Positions 52,657 through 62,442 of a stretch of DNA of 64,000 nucleotides are shown piece after piece (the first letter of the stretch is position 1; each line of letters opens with the position of its first letter). Made by a program: the position numbers and the translations under genes. A model generated the notes under the pieces. It was not told the origin of the DNA, did no database searches, and worked only from the letters and a program-made list of their open reading frames with translations. This DNA comes from a virus. The DNA lies in the IMG/VR virus record IMGVR_UViG_3300025118_000006, positions 1 through 64,000 of that record, one strand, 5' to 3'.

Positions 52657-55091
52657 TGACCACGAAAACACCAAACGAAGATGTCGGCTTTGCTTCCGCT
52701 GGAATTTGCGTCGAATTGCACACTTTCGACAAGAACACGGTCTTGGACCTGAGTGACGCTGCCAAAGCTGAGGGCCTCAATACCCAACTTTCATCGTGGC
52801 TGCTGGCCTCGGATAACAGTGTCCAGGGAATTGATGATGGTTGGCTCAAAGATGTGGTGAGAGGTAATAATCTAGGCGACCTGACGGAAAAAACAGGCGG
52901 CCAGGTTTCGGAACCGAAGATACCCGACGCATCCGCTTGGCAGGGAGGAGGTATCCCGCTAGACGTGACCTGCTGGGTGAAAAGCCTCTCTTGGTCACAG
53001 TCTACGACGCCACCATACGACACAATATCTGTAGAGCTTGCCTTGCCTGTTGCAGACGCAGGGTGGCTCGCAAAGCACCTAATGAGCGATGCCCAAGGCG
53101 GTTGCGTCGTAGTTCGCCGTCGCGGTGGGTACTCAACCAACACAACAACCGATTGGCCAGCCGTGGCGTGGGGTTTTATTGACAACGTAGAGCACGGTGC
53201 GAGCGCGGGTCAGAATGGTGAAATCAGAAGTTATGGTGTCCAGATTAAGACTATCAGTTGGTTTCAATATCTTCGGTACACGAGGCCGATAGTGGACGTT
53301 TTTCAGGCGGCACAGGCGAAGGCAGCGGGCTCTGAAATTGGCGGGTTTAGGATTGGGACGCTATTTTCGTTGTCGAGTTGGTACAAAGGTGTAGTTACAC
53401 CTATGCTCAAAGGCATGACGGGCGTCCGCGTTCACCGGCTGGTAAGATCGCTCCTGAAAGTTCTGGGCTCTCCACAAATACCAAAGTCACTCACTCCAGG
53501 CGCAAATAGTAGCAGGGACAGGGAAATCGGTCGGTCGGTTTACGTGTATCAATCGATGGGTGCAGACATGGTGTACAACCATGCTTACACACCGACTGGT
53601 GATGTCGGGAAACAGGAGTTGGAAAAATGGGCGGCTGGCGGCGTTAATGCGATTCATCCGACAGCAAACGTGTCTGTTCCTGCACCACCACCGGGAGCAA
53701 GAGTTGTGTGCCCACCCGGCATCGCAATGCTGAATCTTGGCGACTGGAAACAGACATCGTCTGTACATGACATGATTCGTCAGAATTTCGCGCCAGACGA
53801 CGCGCTCATCGAGATGTTCCCATCGCTTGTTCCGCTCGACCACCATTTAAAAGAAAACGCTAATTTCGGGAAGGACTGTAAGTATTGGAAAGGCGATAAA
53901 TCGCTTACACCATTAGGCCGTGGCCTAAATGCGTTCCCGACCCTTATCTATCGCTTCATACCGGACGCTGGAGAGACTTACAGTGGAGAGATGGCGCATG
54001 TTCTTATCGGAGGCTCGACACGAGAAGGCTCTAAGTTTAGCGAGAATCGAATCAAAGTAAATCAGGTTATGAGCTACCGAATTCGTTACGAGGAATCCTC
54101 TCGAATGAACGTGTTCGCTGCAATCTTTCCGCTTTCGCCTGAGTCTGAGATAAAATTCAAAGGCGGGCTTCCCATTTATCTTAGCTCGTCCATGAAAAGG
54201 TTCGGCTGTAGGGCATACGAGCCCAACTACACCTTCATCGGCTTACCGAAGCAAAAGCGTGAAGACAATCATTACATTACTGGCATGAATGATGCCGAAA
54301 TTAAGGCAGTTGCAGAGTATATGGTCAAGCACGGAAAGGTTGACCAGTTCGGTAATGTGACATCTATGATGGACTCCACGACCACTGACCAGATAGCGCG
54401 TCTGACTGGCCAATTCGGGACGAGCCAAGATAAAGTCATGGAGAAGATGACTGCGTTTTCTAAGTACGCGCAAGCGGCGTTTGAGGTGAAGGAGCGTGTC
54501 GAAAGCGGTCAATCGGACGGCATGGCGGCTGCCGACAACATGGAAGGTGCGCTTTTGCAGGCGAGGGGTTACGCAGATCAGGTACAACAGGCTTTAATCT
54601 TCACACTTCTTCGCCAAGTCAATGAATACAGCGCAAAAGTACATTACTGGGGTCCACTTGTTGGGAATTGCTCTGCGAGCACAGCGTACACACCGGAGCT
54701 TCAGGCCGGGATGCACGTAGAGTTGACCCCGTTTCCAGACCAGCTTCACACAAAAAAGCGGTATGGGGCAGCGGTCGATCAGGCGTACTCGTCGTTTGAC
54801 CCGGCAACTGGAAAGCCACAAGCGAAGGGCTTTGATGATTTCACAATTGACGGGTACTGCACTGAGGTGACGCATTCAATTTCTGTGGGTGAGTCTGGGG
54901 CTGTTAGTAGGCGAACAGATATGTCATTGGCGCGAGCAAGAACATTTCACGGTTTTCCAGGCCCAGGTTCATCGTTAGACATGGACTTTCGATCTTTTCG
55001 TGGAATGAGTGACGAGCAGGCAAGGAAGGTCGCAGACGAGCTACCCAGTGCGACTGGAAGCGACTGGTCATCCGATTCAGGCGATAGGTAA
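52656..55091 (+). CDS. Putative baseplate hub protein
   Basis: An 811-residue product starting at the last base of the tape measure stop. The region after residue 105 (LSWSQSTTPPYDTISVELAL) has the beta pattern seen in hub proteins (gpD/gp27-like), and a late TEVTHSISVGESGAVSRRTD fits the hub's C-terminal strands. The middle part is long and unrecognised (VYVYQSMGADMVYNHAYTPT). Order tape measure, hub, spike, LysM/gp25, J supports the call. Hubs form the central baseplate ring under the tube. Confidence 0.62.
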   Translation: MTTKTPNEDVGFASAGICVELHTFDKNTVLDLSDAAKAEGLNTQLSSWLLASDNSVQGIDDGWLKDVVRGNNLGDLTEKTGGQVSEPKIPDASAWQGGGIPLDVTCWVKSLSWSQSTTPPYDTISVELALPVADAGWLAKHLMSDAQGGCVVVRRRGGYSTNTTTDWPAVAWGFIDNVEHGASAGQNGEIRSYGVQIKTISWFQYLRYTRPIVDVFQAAQAKAAGSEIGGFRIGTLFSLSSWYKGVVTPMLKGMTGVRVHRLVRSLLKVLGSPQIPKSLTPGANSSRDREIGRSVYVYQSMGADMVYNHAYTPTGDVGKQELEKWAAGGVNAIHPTANVSVPAPPPGARVVCPPGIAMLNLGDWKQTSSVHDMIRQNFAPDDALIEMFPSLVPLDHHLKENANFGKDCKYWKGDKSLTPLGRGLNAFPTLIYRFIPDAGETYSGEMAHVLIGGSTREGSKFSENRIKVNQVMSYRIRYEESSRMNVFAAIFPLSPESEIKFKGGLPIYLSSSMKRFGCRAYEPNYTFIGLPKQKREDNHYITGMNDAEIKAVAEYMVKHGKVDQFGNVTSMMDSTTTDQIARLTGQFGTSQDKVMEKMTAFSKYAQAAFEVKERVESGQSDGMAAADNMEGALLQARGYADQVQQALIFTLLRQVNEYSAKVHYWGPLVGNCSASTAYTPELQAGMHVELTPFPDQLHTKKRYGAAVDQAYSSFDPATGKPQAKGFDDFTIDGYCTEVTHSISVGESGAVSRRTDMSLARARTFHGFPGPGSSLDMDFRSFRGMSDEQARKVADELPSATGSDWSSDSGDR

Positions 55092-55097
55092 CGAGAT

Positions 55098-57050
55098 ATG
55101 GATTTTGTTCAAAAATGTGGAGGCAGGTTGCCCGCTGGAGGCACCTCAGACGTGAACAACGTCGGGTCGATTAGGGAGTTCACAAAGGGCCTTCTTATGT
55201 CCTACGGGCCTGCCGCAGACGGCGGGATGGTGGGAGAGGTATTCGATTTACATGGGTGTCATGTGTATACGGAGTGCCAATTTCTTCATCACGGCGGGAT
55301 GTCCGAAGGCAAGATGAACTGGGACTTTGGTTACGAGCCACCACACCCGGATGTTATGGATAGCCTCATGGGTAACAGGCCGATGTCGGGAGAGGCTGGT
55401 GGGTCAGAGTGGGATAAGGCCAGTTTTGTGCTTTTAGGCTTCATTAACGAAGGCTCTACCCGGATGCCGGTCATCATGGGCCAACTACTCAGCTTGAAGC
55501 AGCGGGTTCTGATGGCTGCCACGTTTGCCGATGACCAAACTGCAAACCGGGGCTCGGGGTCGCTTCTTGGTGGCCGTGTTTCAGGGCGTGACCTTGTAAG
55601 ACAGGCGGGAGGCACGCTATTTCAGATATCATACCAAGGCGGCGTCACGTTTGACACGAACTGGCTATCTAAGTCGGACATGCTTGCCGACTCTGTTAGC
55701 AAGGGACTAGCGGACGCATCAGAGCAGAATGCCCGACCGGGCACGGGATCATCTCGCGTATCAACATCCAGCGATGGAGTCTCGCGGGAGTGGTTACCAA
55801 AGACGCCATATATCAGATTTATCTGCACGCACACCGAGGAGGGATTGCGTGGGGAGGTGTCAGTTATCCTTCAGAGGTGGTCTTGGAAAAAAGCAAAAGC
55901 AGGCGGTGGATGGGGAACGGAGTACCCGTCCGAAGAAAGAAAAAACGCGATACTGAAGCGTGACTTTCCCATGCTCGGACAGCGGGTATCAACTTTAATG
56001 TATGCAGCGTTCAAACATTTTGAGCAGCGTATTTTCCAACTCGAAACCCAGATGTTGTGGTGCTGGAATCAGTTCATCACAGTCGAAAAAGAATTTGGTA
56101 AACTCGATGGTGCAGTTGTCTTGGGTACGGGGTCTTTTAACGGAACCCTAAAGACTCCTCTGGCTACGGTGGCTGGAGGCCCCGTCACAACACCCCACTC
56201 ATATTATTGGGGCAGCAAGGGCCTTTTTGAGCACTCAGACCAGAACTCGACGAAAACCGGCAAACATTACATAAGCGGGGCTGCTGGAAATCAGCGCGAT
56301 GGGTGGGGAAGCAGAATCCCCTACGGCGTGCCAACCACGCCAGAGCACGTAAAGGCGTATGATGCCAACCACAGTAAGAACTCCTCGTCGCAAGAGGAGG
56401 CCGCGATGGCATCGACGGTCAAGATGACTGAAAAAAACACCGCCAAAAGCGCAAATTTTGTCAGTGAATTAAATGAGCAGCGGGAGAATTGTGCTCGACC
56501 ACCATCCTACGGAGAGCGTGTCCGGGGTCTGGTTCGGTGGTATCAGGGAGGCTACAATAGCGCCTGGGTGAATTGGCCTGGGCGGTCTTCTTTGACCATC
56601 AAAAATCCAACGTGGGAAAAGGATATATCAGCGTTCAGTAACATCAAAAACATGAATCCCGTCTCAGGCGCGGGCGCGGGCTCAGGCAGGCTCCATCCGG
56701 TTACCAGTGTTGCTAATAGCCCCTACAACGAAACATCAACCAATATTCAGAAAGCTCTGCCAGCGTCGATAGAATTTCACTTTCCCTGCGATGCCAAGAT
56801 CGCAACTCCATTTTTTAAGAAGCAAGACGTAGGATATGGTCACTACGCACTAAACAGCCCAGAACAGAATGCGCCGATGATCGCCGCGATGACGTTCTCA
56901 GAAACAGCGATGAATCTATTTACCGCTGGCATCCACGTCTCGGGAATGAGCGTGGATGAAGACAGCCCATCGTTCGGATTCGAGACTGTGATGAACAAAA
57001 AAGAAGAATCTGTCACGCAAGATCTACGAAAATTCTTTCACGAGAGTTAA
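55098..57050 (+). CDS. Putative baseplate spike / gp5-like OB-fold protein
   Basis: A 650-residue product whose region about 100-140 reads ASFVLLGFINEGSTRMPVIM then GQL, strongly like the OB-fold of gp5/VgrG/gpV spike proteins (V.V.F..G....PVI.G). The large remainder includes a helical and Trp-rich part (RVRGLVRWYQGGYNSAWVNW) of unknown fold. It directly follows the hub candidate. It would form or hold the central spike that pierces the outer envelope. Confidence 0.62.
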   Translation: MDFVQKCGGRLPAGGTSDVNNVGSIREFTKGLLMSYGPAADGGMVGEVFDLHGCHVYTECQFLHHGGMSEGKMNWDFGYEPPHPDVMDSLMGNRPMSGEAGGSEWDKASFVLLGFINEGSTRMPVIMGQLLSLKQRVLMAATFADDQTANRGSGSLLGGRVSGRDLVRQAGGTLFQISYQGGVTFDTNWLSKSDMLADSVSKGLADASEQNARPGTGSSRVSTSSDGVSREWLPKTPYIRFICTHTEEGLRGEVSVILQRWSWKKAKAGGGWGTEYPSEERKNAILKRDFPMLGQRVSTLMYAAFKHFEQRIFQLETQMLWCWNQFITVEKEFGKLDGAVVLGTGSFNGTLKTPLATVAGGPVTTPHSYYWGSKGLFEHSDQNSTKTGKHYISGAAGNQRDGWGSRIPYGVPTTPEHVKAYDANHSKNSSSQEEAAMASTVKMTEKNTAKSANFVSELNEQRENCARPPSYGERVRGLVRWYQGGYNSAWVNWPGRSSLTIKNPTWEKDISAFSNIKNMNPVSGAGAGSGRLHPVTSVANSPYNETSTNIQKALPASIEFHFPCDAKIATPFFKKQDVGYGHYALNSPEQNAPMIAAMTFSETAMNLFTAGIHVSGMSVDEDSPSFGFETVMNKKEESVTQDLRKFFHES

Positions 57051-57053
57051 AAT

Positions 57054-57063
57054 GTGTGTTTTT
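57054..57063 (+). promoter_or_regulatory. GTGTGTTTTT element adjoining ribosome binding site
   Basis: GTGTGTTTTT at 57054-57063 runs directly into GGAGGTAAATT, 11 bases before the ATG at 57075. Another copy of the late-region element, here partly merged with the Shine-Dalgarno sequence. Confidence 0.45.
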
Positions 57064-57074
57064 GGAGGTAAATT

Positions 57075-58856
57075 ATGGAATTTCTAGGAAGCCTAAATCC
57101 GCACGCGACTCCGATTAAATATATAATTGAGTACACAACGAGCGGTGGTGACGTGAAATACATACCGCTCCCATACAACCCGATACAGATTCGCTTCAAC
57201 AAACAATTTGCGACGGTGGTGACCCCGACCCTTGGCCGGCTTCCTGTGGTAGAGCATTCAGGCCCTCGGTTCATGGAGATTGAGCTTCAGGGTCGCACGG
57301 GCCTCAAAGAGCGAAGACAGGTGTTAGACGGGGGGTGGTGGTCACCAAACAACATCTTCGACGGTTACGCGGCATTCTCGAAGCTGTACAAGGCTTTGGT
57401 GGATTGGGAATCGGAGGCCGCCTCGATTGAAGCCGAACACCATAGTGAAAAAAAGCCCTTTAGGCTCGCAGCCTCTTCTTTTACTGGGTTAAAGTTCGAC
57501 GATGCAGACCAGAACCTAACGCGGTCTGGTGGTCGAATGGTTTTACGCGCACTTGACGAGCAAATCGAATACCACGTTGAGCCAACCTCGTTCACTTGGT
57601 CAAGGCGGGCGTCTGGGCCTCGTTTTGGGTACCAGTACACACTAAACCTTAAGGGGTACGGCGAAGCAGAGAGGATATCCAAGCCTAGCGTTGTCGAGAT
57701 GGCGTTTAGTGCGTACGCGGGAGCAACCGCGTTTATCGATACCTACCGGCGTGGCGTTCAAAATCTGACCGGCATTGTGAGCGACCTCAATGCTTTGGTC
57801 CACGGCGCGTCAACTCAGATCAAAAGAACCGCGCTCACTGTCATAAATATGGGCAACGAGCTTGTGGCTACATCGCGAGCGTTAAAAAACACTCCAGGCA
57901 ATTTAAGCCTCAACGCGCTGGAGGTATCAAACAGATATAAAGCTCTTATGAACGACTTGCAGAACGCATTCGATGACGAGGACGTATACGACGCGGACAC
58001 TGATCCTCAAACAAACGCAGTAGCCAAATCGAGCGTTCACGACTTCCTGCTGGCACTAGCCCCAACGATAAATGCCGCGAATTTAACAGCCGCATCAACG
58101 CTCCAACTCCACTACCAACCGAACATGCCATACGTGTATTTCCAGTCACAGTTGGATGTTGAGAAGCAGATGGGGCTAGAGTCGATGGATGGTGCGATAC
58201 TCAGTGACGAGCGCAATCGATCACATGCAGTCGAGGCTGGTTTTGATGGTGGCGACTGCGTCTACCATACAGTCGGTGTTGGCGAAAGCCTGTATGAAAT
58301 TGCTGAAAAGTATTACAACTCCCGACATTCGGTTGGCCTCTTGATGCTGGCTAATCCGGCCCTTGATGAGATGTACGCCTCGGACGCTGGGACGCCAGGG
58401 TATTTAGAGGTCGGTAGCGTGCTTATTGTGCCAAGCCCATCAAATAAAGAGCAGGGAATCGTTGATCCTAACAACCCACTCGTTCAAGGGCTCTTTGGAA
58501 TCGACCTAATGCTCGACGAAGACGGTGATCTAAAGATCAAAGGTGATGATAGCGATGATATCGCGTTGATCCGGGGGCATGAAAATCTTCGACAGGGCCT
58601 TCTGAACAAGCTAAAAACATATCGTGGCGACAACAAGGTTTTCCCTGAAATCGGCCTACCGATACGTCCTGGCGACCCTTCGTCTACGGAATCTATCGCG
58701 ATTCTTTTGTCCGAACTGAAGAATCAGATTGTAGGAGATAAGCGGGTTTCCAGGCTGCAAGACGTACAGATTGTGGACGGTGGCGACCGCCTCGCGGTAA
58801 GATGCGATGTGTATCCTGTGGCTGGTGGATTTATACCGGCTGAGATACCGATTTAG
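57075..58856 (+). CDS. LysM domain fused to gp25-like baseplate wedge protein
   Basis: The 593-residue product combines an N-terminal domain (residues about 1-215, beta-rich, IQIRFNKQFATVVTPTLGRL), a helical middle, a LysM domain at about 395-455 (YHTVGVGESLYEIAEKYYNS, LMLANPALDE) and a C-terminal gp25/gpW-lysozyme-like domain (FGIDLMLDEDGDLKIKGDDS, IRGHENLRQGLLNKLKTYRG, PEIGLPIRPG). LysM proteins connect hub to tape measure, and gp25 joins the sheath to the baseplate; here both are one chain. The upstream gap holds a late-type element and a GGAGGT ribosome binding site. Confidence 0.8.
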   Translation: MEFLGSLNPHATPIKYIIEYTTSGGDVKYIPLPYNPIQIRFNKQFATVVTPTLGRLPVVEHSGPRFMEIELQGRTGLKERRQVLDGGWWSPNNIFDGYAAFSKLYKALVDWESEAASIEAEHHSEKKPFRLAASSFTGLKFDDADQNLTRSGGRMVLRALDEQIEYHVEPTSFTWSRRASGPRFGYQYTLNLKGYGEAERISKPSVVEMAFSAYAGATAFIDTYRRGVQNLTGIVSDLNALVHGASTQIKRTALTVINMGNELVATSRALKNTPGNLSLNALEVSNRYKALMNDLQNAFDDEDVYDADTDPQTNAVAKSSVHDFLLALAPTINAANLTAASTLQLHYQPNMPYVYFQSQLDVEKQMGLESMDGAILSDERNRSHAVEAGFDGGDCVYHTVGVGESLYEIAEKYYNSRHSVGLLMLANPALDEMYASDAGTPGYLEVGSVLIVPSPSNKEQGIVDPNNPLVQGLFGIDLMLDEDGDLKIKGDDSDDIALIRGHENLRQGLLNKLKTYRGDNKVFPEIGLPIRPGDPSSTESIAILLSELKNQIVGDKRVSRLQDVQIVDGGDRLAVRCDVYPVAGGFIPAEIPI

Positions 58857-58864
58857 GGGTTCCA

Positions 58865-60304
58865 ATGCCATTCACACCACGCCTAAGAAATGAAATCTTG
58901 CAAGACATGGTCGCTCGCGTCGTTGCGAGGACCGAATTAAATGACCTCAACGCAGGCTCGGTGTTGTTACAAATCCTGGGTTCTGTAGCTGAAGAGCTTG
59001 AGCATATTGAGCTACGGATGAAGTCGGTTCGTGACAGTTACTTTCTCGAAGGTGTTTTCGGATCGGAGCTTGATGAGCGCGTTGCTGAACTACCACCGAA
59101 CGGCGTTATAAGAAAGGGTGCGGTTTCTGCACGCGGGACAGTGACGATTCAGAGAACAGTATCCGCTGGTGATGCTGGCCTTTCTGTTCCGGTCGGCGGC
59201 CTGATTGTGTCCTCGACTTTTAATCCTGGGGTCACCTACACAAACGACGCGGTAATCAGCTTTGCGACCGATGCAGCGAGCGCAAACGCTAATGTGGTAT
59301 CGCTAGTCCCAGGCACGTCCAGCAATACAGCGGCAGGCACGATTAACTCGATTGACTTGAGCCCGAGCCCCTCGGTGTTTAGCGTTACCAACGCTGCACC
59401 AATAGCGGGCGGCCAAACAAGGGAGAGTGACGCATCACTACGCGCTCGCGCTAAAAAATACCTAAAGTCCCTATCTCGATGCCAGCGGCCCGCGCTGGAG
59501 TATAAGGCGATAACTTTTACCGGCAGTAATGGTGACACTTTCAAAAATGCGACTGTCTATGAAGATGTCAGCCGACCCGGCTATTGTGAATTGGTTGTGG
59601 ACGATAAAGGTACCACCGCGAATGGTGTGTCTTTAGGCGCAATTCCTCCACAGGTGACAGTCCCATCGACAGGTATTTCGCAGTTATACTTTCAGGCCCC
59701 GGCGCAGGACGCGCCAAAAATATTTAAGAAAGCGAGTGGTGCATCGACGTTTACAGAGCTAGAGCCCGATGTCTACAAGTCGGACTTTACAATCATCGAG
59801 GAGCGAGGCGTTGTTTACATCAATAACCCTGAGCTTTTCTCGACTGGCGATACCATAGCCGTCGGAGTTGTTGCTGACACGTCAGCGGACTTGATCGATG
59901 CAACGCAATCCGGCTACTACGTTTACGGTGCTTCGATCAAAGAGCTTCAAGATCAGTTGGAGGGTGACCTCAATAAAGGCGCGGGCTTTTACGGTTTCCG
60001 TGCAGCCGGAACCAGGGTCCGGGTGGTGCCACCGACAGCGCAGTATTTTGATGTAGAATTCACAGCAACTTATACGACAGCGTCGGAAGTAGCTCTTTTC
60101 GGAGAACAGGCTCAGTTGGCCGTCGTTGACTATGTGAACGAATTGGCCCCAGGGCAGCCAGCCCTGCTCGCAGAAATGTCGCGCAGAATTATGGATATCT
60201 CTGGTGTAACGAACGTGCTCATAAATGAGCCACAGACTGACGTGTATCCTAAGTCGATGCGTCACAGCCTTCGCGTCGAGAAGGCCAATATTACGGTGGT
60301 CTAA
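58865..60304 (+). CDS. Baseplate J-like wedge protein
   Basis: The 479-residue product fits the baseplate J (gp6-like) family: an N-terminal helical part (LNDLNAGSVLLQILGSVAEE, LDERVAELPPNGVIRKGAVS), a beta part with GTVTIQRTVSAGDAGLSVPV and AAPIAGGQTRESDASLRARA, then KYLKSLSRCQRPALEYKAIT and later domains ending FEARAQLAVVDYVNEL-like helices. J proteins assemble as wedges around the hub. It directly follows the gp25 fusion. Confidence 0.85.
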   Translation: MPFTPRLRNEILQDMVARVVARTELNDLNAGSVLLQILGSVAEELEHIELRMKSVRDSYFLEGVFGSELDERVAELPPNGVIRKGAVSARGTVTIQRTVSAGDAGLSVPVGGLIVSSTFNPGVTYTNDAVISFATDAASANANVVSLVPGTSSNTAAGTINSIDLSPSPSVFSVTNAAPIAGGQTRESDASLRARAKKYLKSLSRCQRPALEYKAITFTGSNGDTFKNATVYEDVSRPGYCELVVDDKGTTANGVSLGAIPPQVTVPSTGISQLYFQAPAQDAPKIFKKASGASTFTELEPDVYKSDFTIIEERGVVYINNPELFSTGDTIAVGVVADTSADLIDATQSGYYVYGASIKELQDQLEGDLNKGAGFYGFRAAGTRVRVVPPTAQYFDVEFTATYTTASEVALFGEQAQLAVVDYVNELAPGQPALLAEMSRRIMDISGVTNVLINEPQTDVYPKSMRHSLRVEKANITVV

Positions 60305-60306
60305 AA

Positions 60307-62430
60307 ATGGATAAAGTAAAGCTACATGACCTAGAACGCTTAGACATCCCAGATGCTAACGCGCTTCAAGATTTGGTCTACACCTACTGTTCTCGATTCA
60401 TTGGCCAGATTTTGGGCCAAGGGAATTGGACGCATGACCAGAAGAGCTTCAATCGTGGCGGCGTGTTTTCAAAACCGGACCTCACAATTACGCACAACGC
60501 AGTTGGCGTAGCTGGGAGCGATGCGTTTAAACGAACGCAGTTGAAGGTGACGCTAGGCAGTAAGTTCATGGTTTATCATTACGCGACTGACGACACTGCA
60601 ATCAGCGTGAGTGCGGATGACCCTCGCGAGGTCGAGGGCCACATCCTATCCATTGACCCATCGAACGCGCAGCAGCAGGACAAGTTTGACCTAATCGGCG
60701 TACAGGACGCTTTCGATTCGACTGGGCAACACCCTTACGTTTGGGTTCGGCCTGTAGCATACGATGCTGATACGGCTACCCGAAGAAAGTGGTCTACGAC
60801 AACTTCTAAGGAAGTAGCTGTCGCGCTAAAAACACGCATTCGCACGGTGGCTGAGTTCGCCTTCCAGGCTGATGACCCAGGCCCCGAATGGTGTGCGATT
60901 GGACGTATTTTGATGCACAAACCGGAAACTGCCGGAACGGGCGCACAAAAACCAGAGATTAAATGGTTCCACTGGAGCGACATGGAAGCCTTTGGTGGAG
61001 AGATCCCAAAGGGCCTTTTGGGTGAGCTAGGCTTATACTCCAGCACATCGACTGGCTACAACATTCAGGGAAAGGATGGTCGAAGAATCGACGGGCTTGT
61101 GAACCAATTAACTGAGATCAAGAGGCAGATTGCACGTCTCTACGGGGGCAACCCGCATTTTCCAGAGCATGATTACTGGCATCACTGGCGTGCCGGTGTG
61201 CTCGACACGGTGCCGCAACCGCAAGGTATAATGAGCCTTACGCGGAGGCAGCGAGAGCTAAAGGAACTTTGGGGAGCTAACGGGTACGCTATCGAGGAGT
61301 TAGTTGATGATGCTCCGACATCTCAGTTTAGCTGGGACAAGTTCATTTCAGACAACGGGCTTTCTGACGGGACTTACAATTTCCCGATCAACGTAACCGC
61401 TGGCATTCTTCACGACGAAGATGGCGAGCAAGTGTACGATACGCCCGAAGAGCAGGGAGCCGATGGTGGTTTGAATTTAAGGGTAGAGATTGTTGTGTCG
61501 GGTGGAGCACTGGATAGCAGCGTTTTCTTCCTCGGTGCCACCGAAGAGTTCTCGCCGGGTGCTGGATATGGTTTTATGGCCAACCAACCCGGAAAACCAT
61601 TCAAGGTAACGTCGAAGGGTTTCACAGCAGAGAGCCTGACTCACCTCGCTTTTGTAAACTCTGCGTGGTCTGGGACTGCGACCGTCGGAACCGAATTGAA
61701 GTCGCTCGACAAGGATGATTTCGACCGGAGAATACAGGCCAACGTAGACGAGAGTTTAACTGCCTCCACCATGCCAGTCGCAGTGTTCCACGCAGCGCAC
61801 ACGTTAGAAGGTTTCACGGGTGCTGAGTCGGATGGTGAGTGGAACGAAAAAAGGAACTGGAATTACTCATACCAGCATCGCAATGGTAAAACCGTTCGAT
61901 TTTGGCGAGTCGCTCGCGGGACATACGTGTTGGACTTTGGTTCCAAGGTGAATTGCGTGGTCGCTACGTCCACCCAGTTCAACGGGTCTGCAACCGTGGC
62001 CGCGTTGGACCCAAACACAGACCCGTTGAACGGAACGTCGTCCACTGGTGCGAAGGGTCCGAAAACATGGGTGGTGCAGGGCCAAAATCCACAACAGGCT
62101 TCAGGCGCAACCTCGGACCTTTCTGGACCGACCGCGCCCACACGTTACTGGCTCGTTAGAACGCAGTATTACGCAGGCCACCAAGACTACATTAGCGAGG
62201 TTGGCGAGGGCTGGATTAGTGGTCGAGAGGAGCCTATGACCTCCTACGAAAACTTGAGCCAAGAGGCGGGTGGGTTTTTTGAAAAACTCGAAAACGTCCA
62301 CGATGCGTCGTTTAGTTTGGCGGCATGGCTAATTTCCAGCGCAACTGGTGGTCGAGTGGTCAAGCAACAAAAGACGCTGATTGAAGGTGACCTTGAAGGC
62401 AATGGCTTTGGTGGCATCTTAAATGACTAG
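60307..62430 (+). CDS. Baseplate wedge / tail-fibre connector candidate
   Basis: A 707-residue product starting two bases after the J stop. The N-terminus is helical (ANALQDLVYTYCSRFIGQIL), the middle beta-rich with VNQLTEIKRQIARLYGGNPH, and the C-terminal half contains many Trp, Gly and Thr residues typical of surface-exposed fibre connectors (RFWRVARGTYVLDFGSKVNC). Its place after J corresponds to gpI or gp7-like proteins, but no family was recognised. Confidence 0.6.
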   Translation: MDKVKLHDLERLDIPDANALQDLVYTYCSRFIGQILGQGNWTHDQKSFNRGGVFSKPDLTITHNAVGVAGSDAFKRTQLKVTLGSKFMVYHYATDDTAISVSADDPREVEGHILSIDPSNAQQQDKFDLIGVQDAFDSTGQHPYVWVRPVAYDADTATRRKWSTTTSKEVAVALKTRIRTVAEFAFQADDPGPEWCAIGRILMHKPETAGTGAQKPEIKWFHWSDMEAFGGEIPKGLLGELGLYSSTSTGYNIQGKDGRRIDGLVNQLTEIKRQIARLYGGNPHFPEHDYWHHWRAGVLDTVPQPQGIMSLTRRQRELKELWGANGYAIEELVDDAPTSQFSWDKFISDNGLSDGTYNFPINVTAGILHDEDGEQVYDTPEEQGADGGLNLRVEIVVSGGALDSSVFFLGATEEFSPGAGYGFMANQPGKPFKVTSKGFTAESLTHLAFVNSAWSGTATVGTELKSLDKDDFDRRIQANVDESLTASTMPVAVFHAAHTLEGFTGAESDGEWNEKRNWNYSYQHRNGKTVRFWRVARGTYVLDFGSKVNCVVATSTQFNGSATVAALDPNTDPLNGTSSTGAKGPKTWVVQGQNPQQASGATSDLSGPTAPTRYWLVRTQYYAGHQDYISEVGEGWISGREEPMTSYENLSQEAGGFFEKLENVHDASFSLAAWLISSATGGRVVKQQKTLIEGDLEGNGFGGILND

Positions 62431-62442
62431 GAGTAGATAGAG

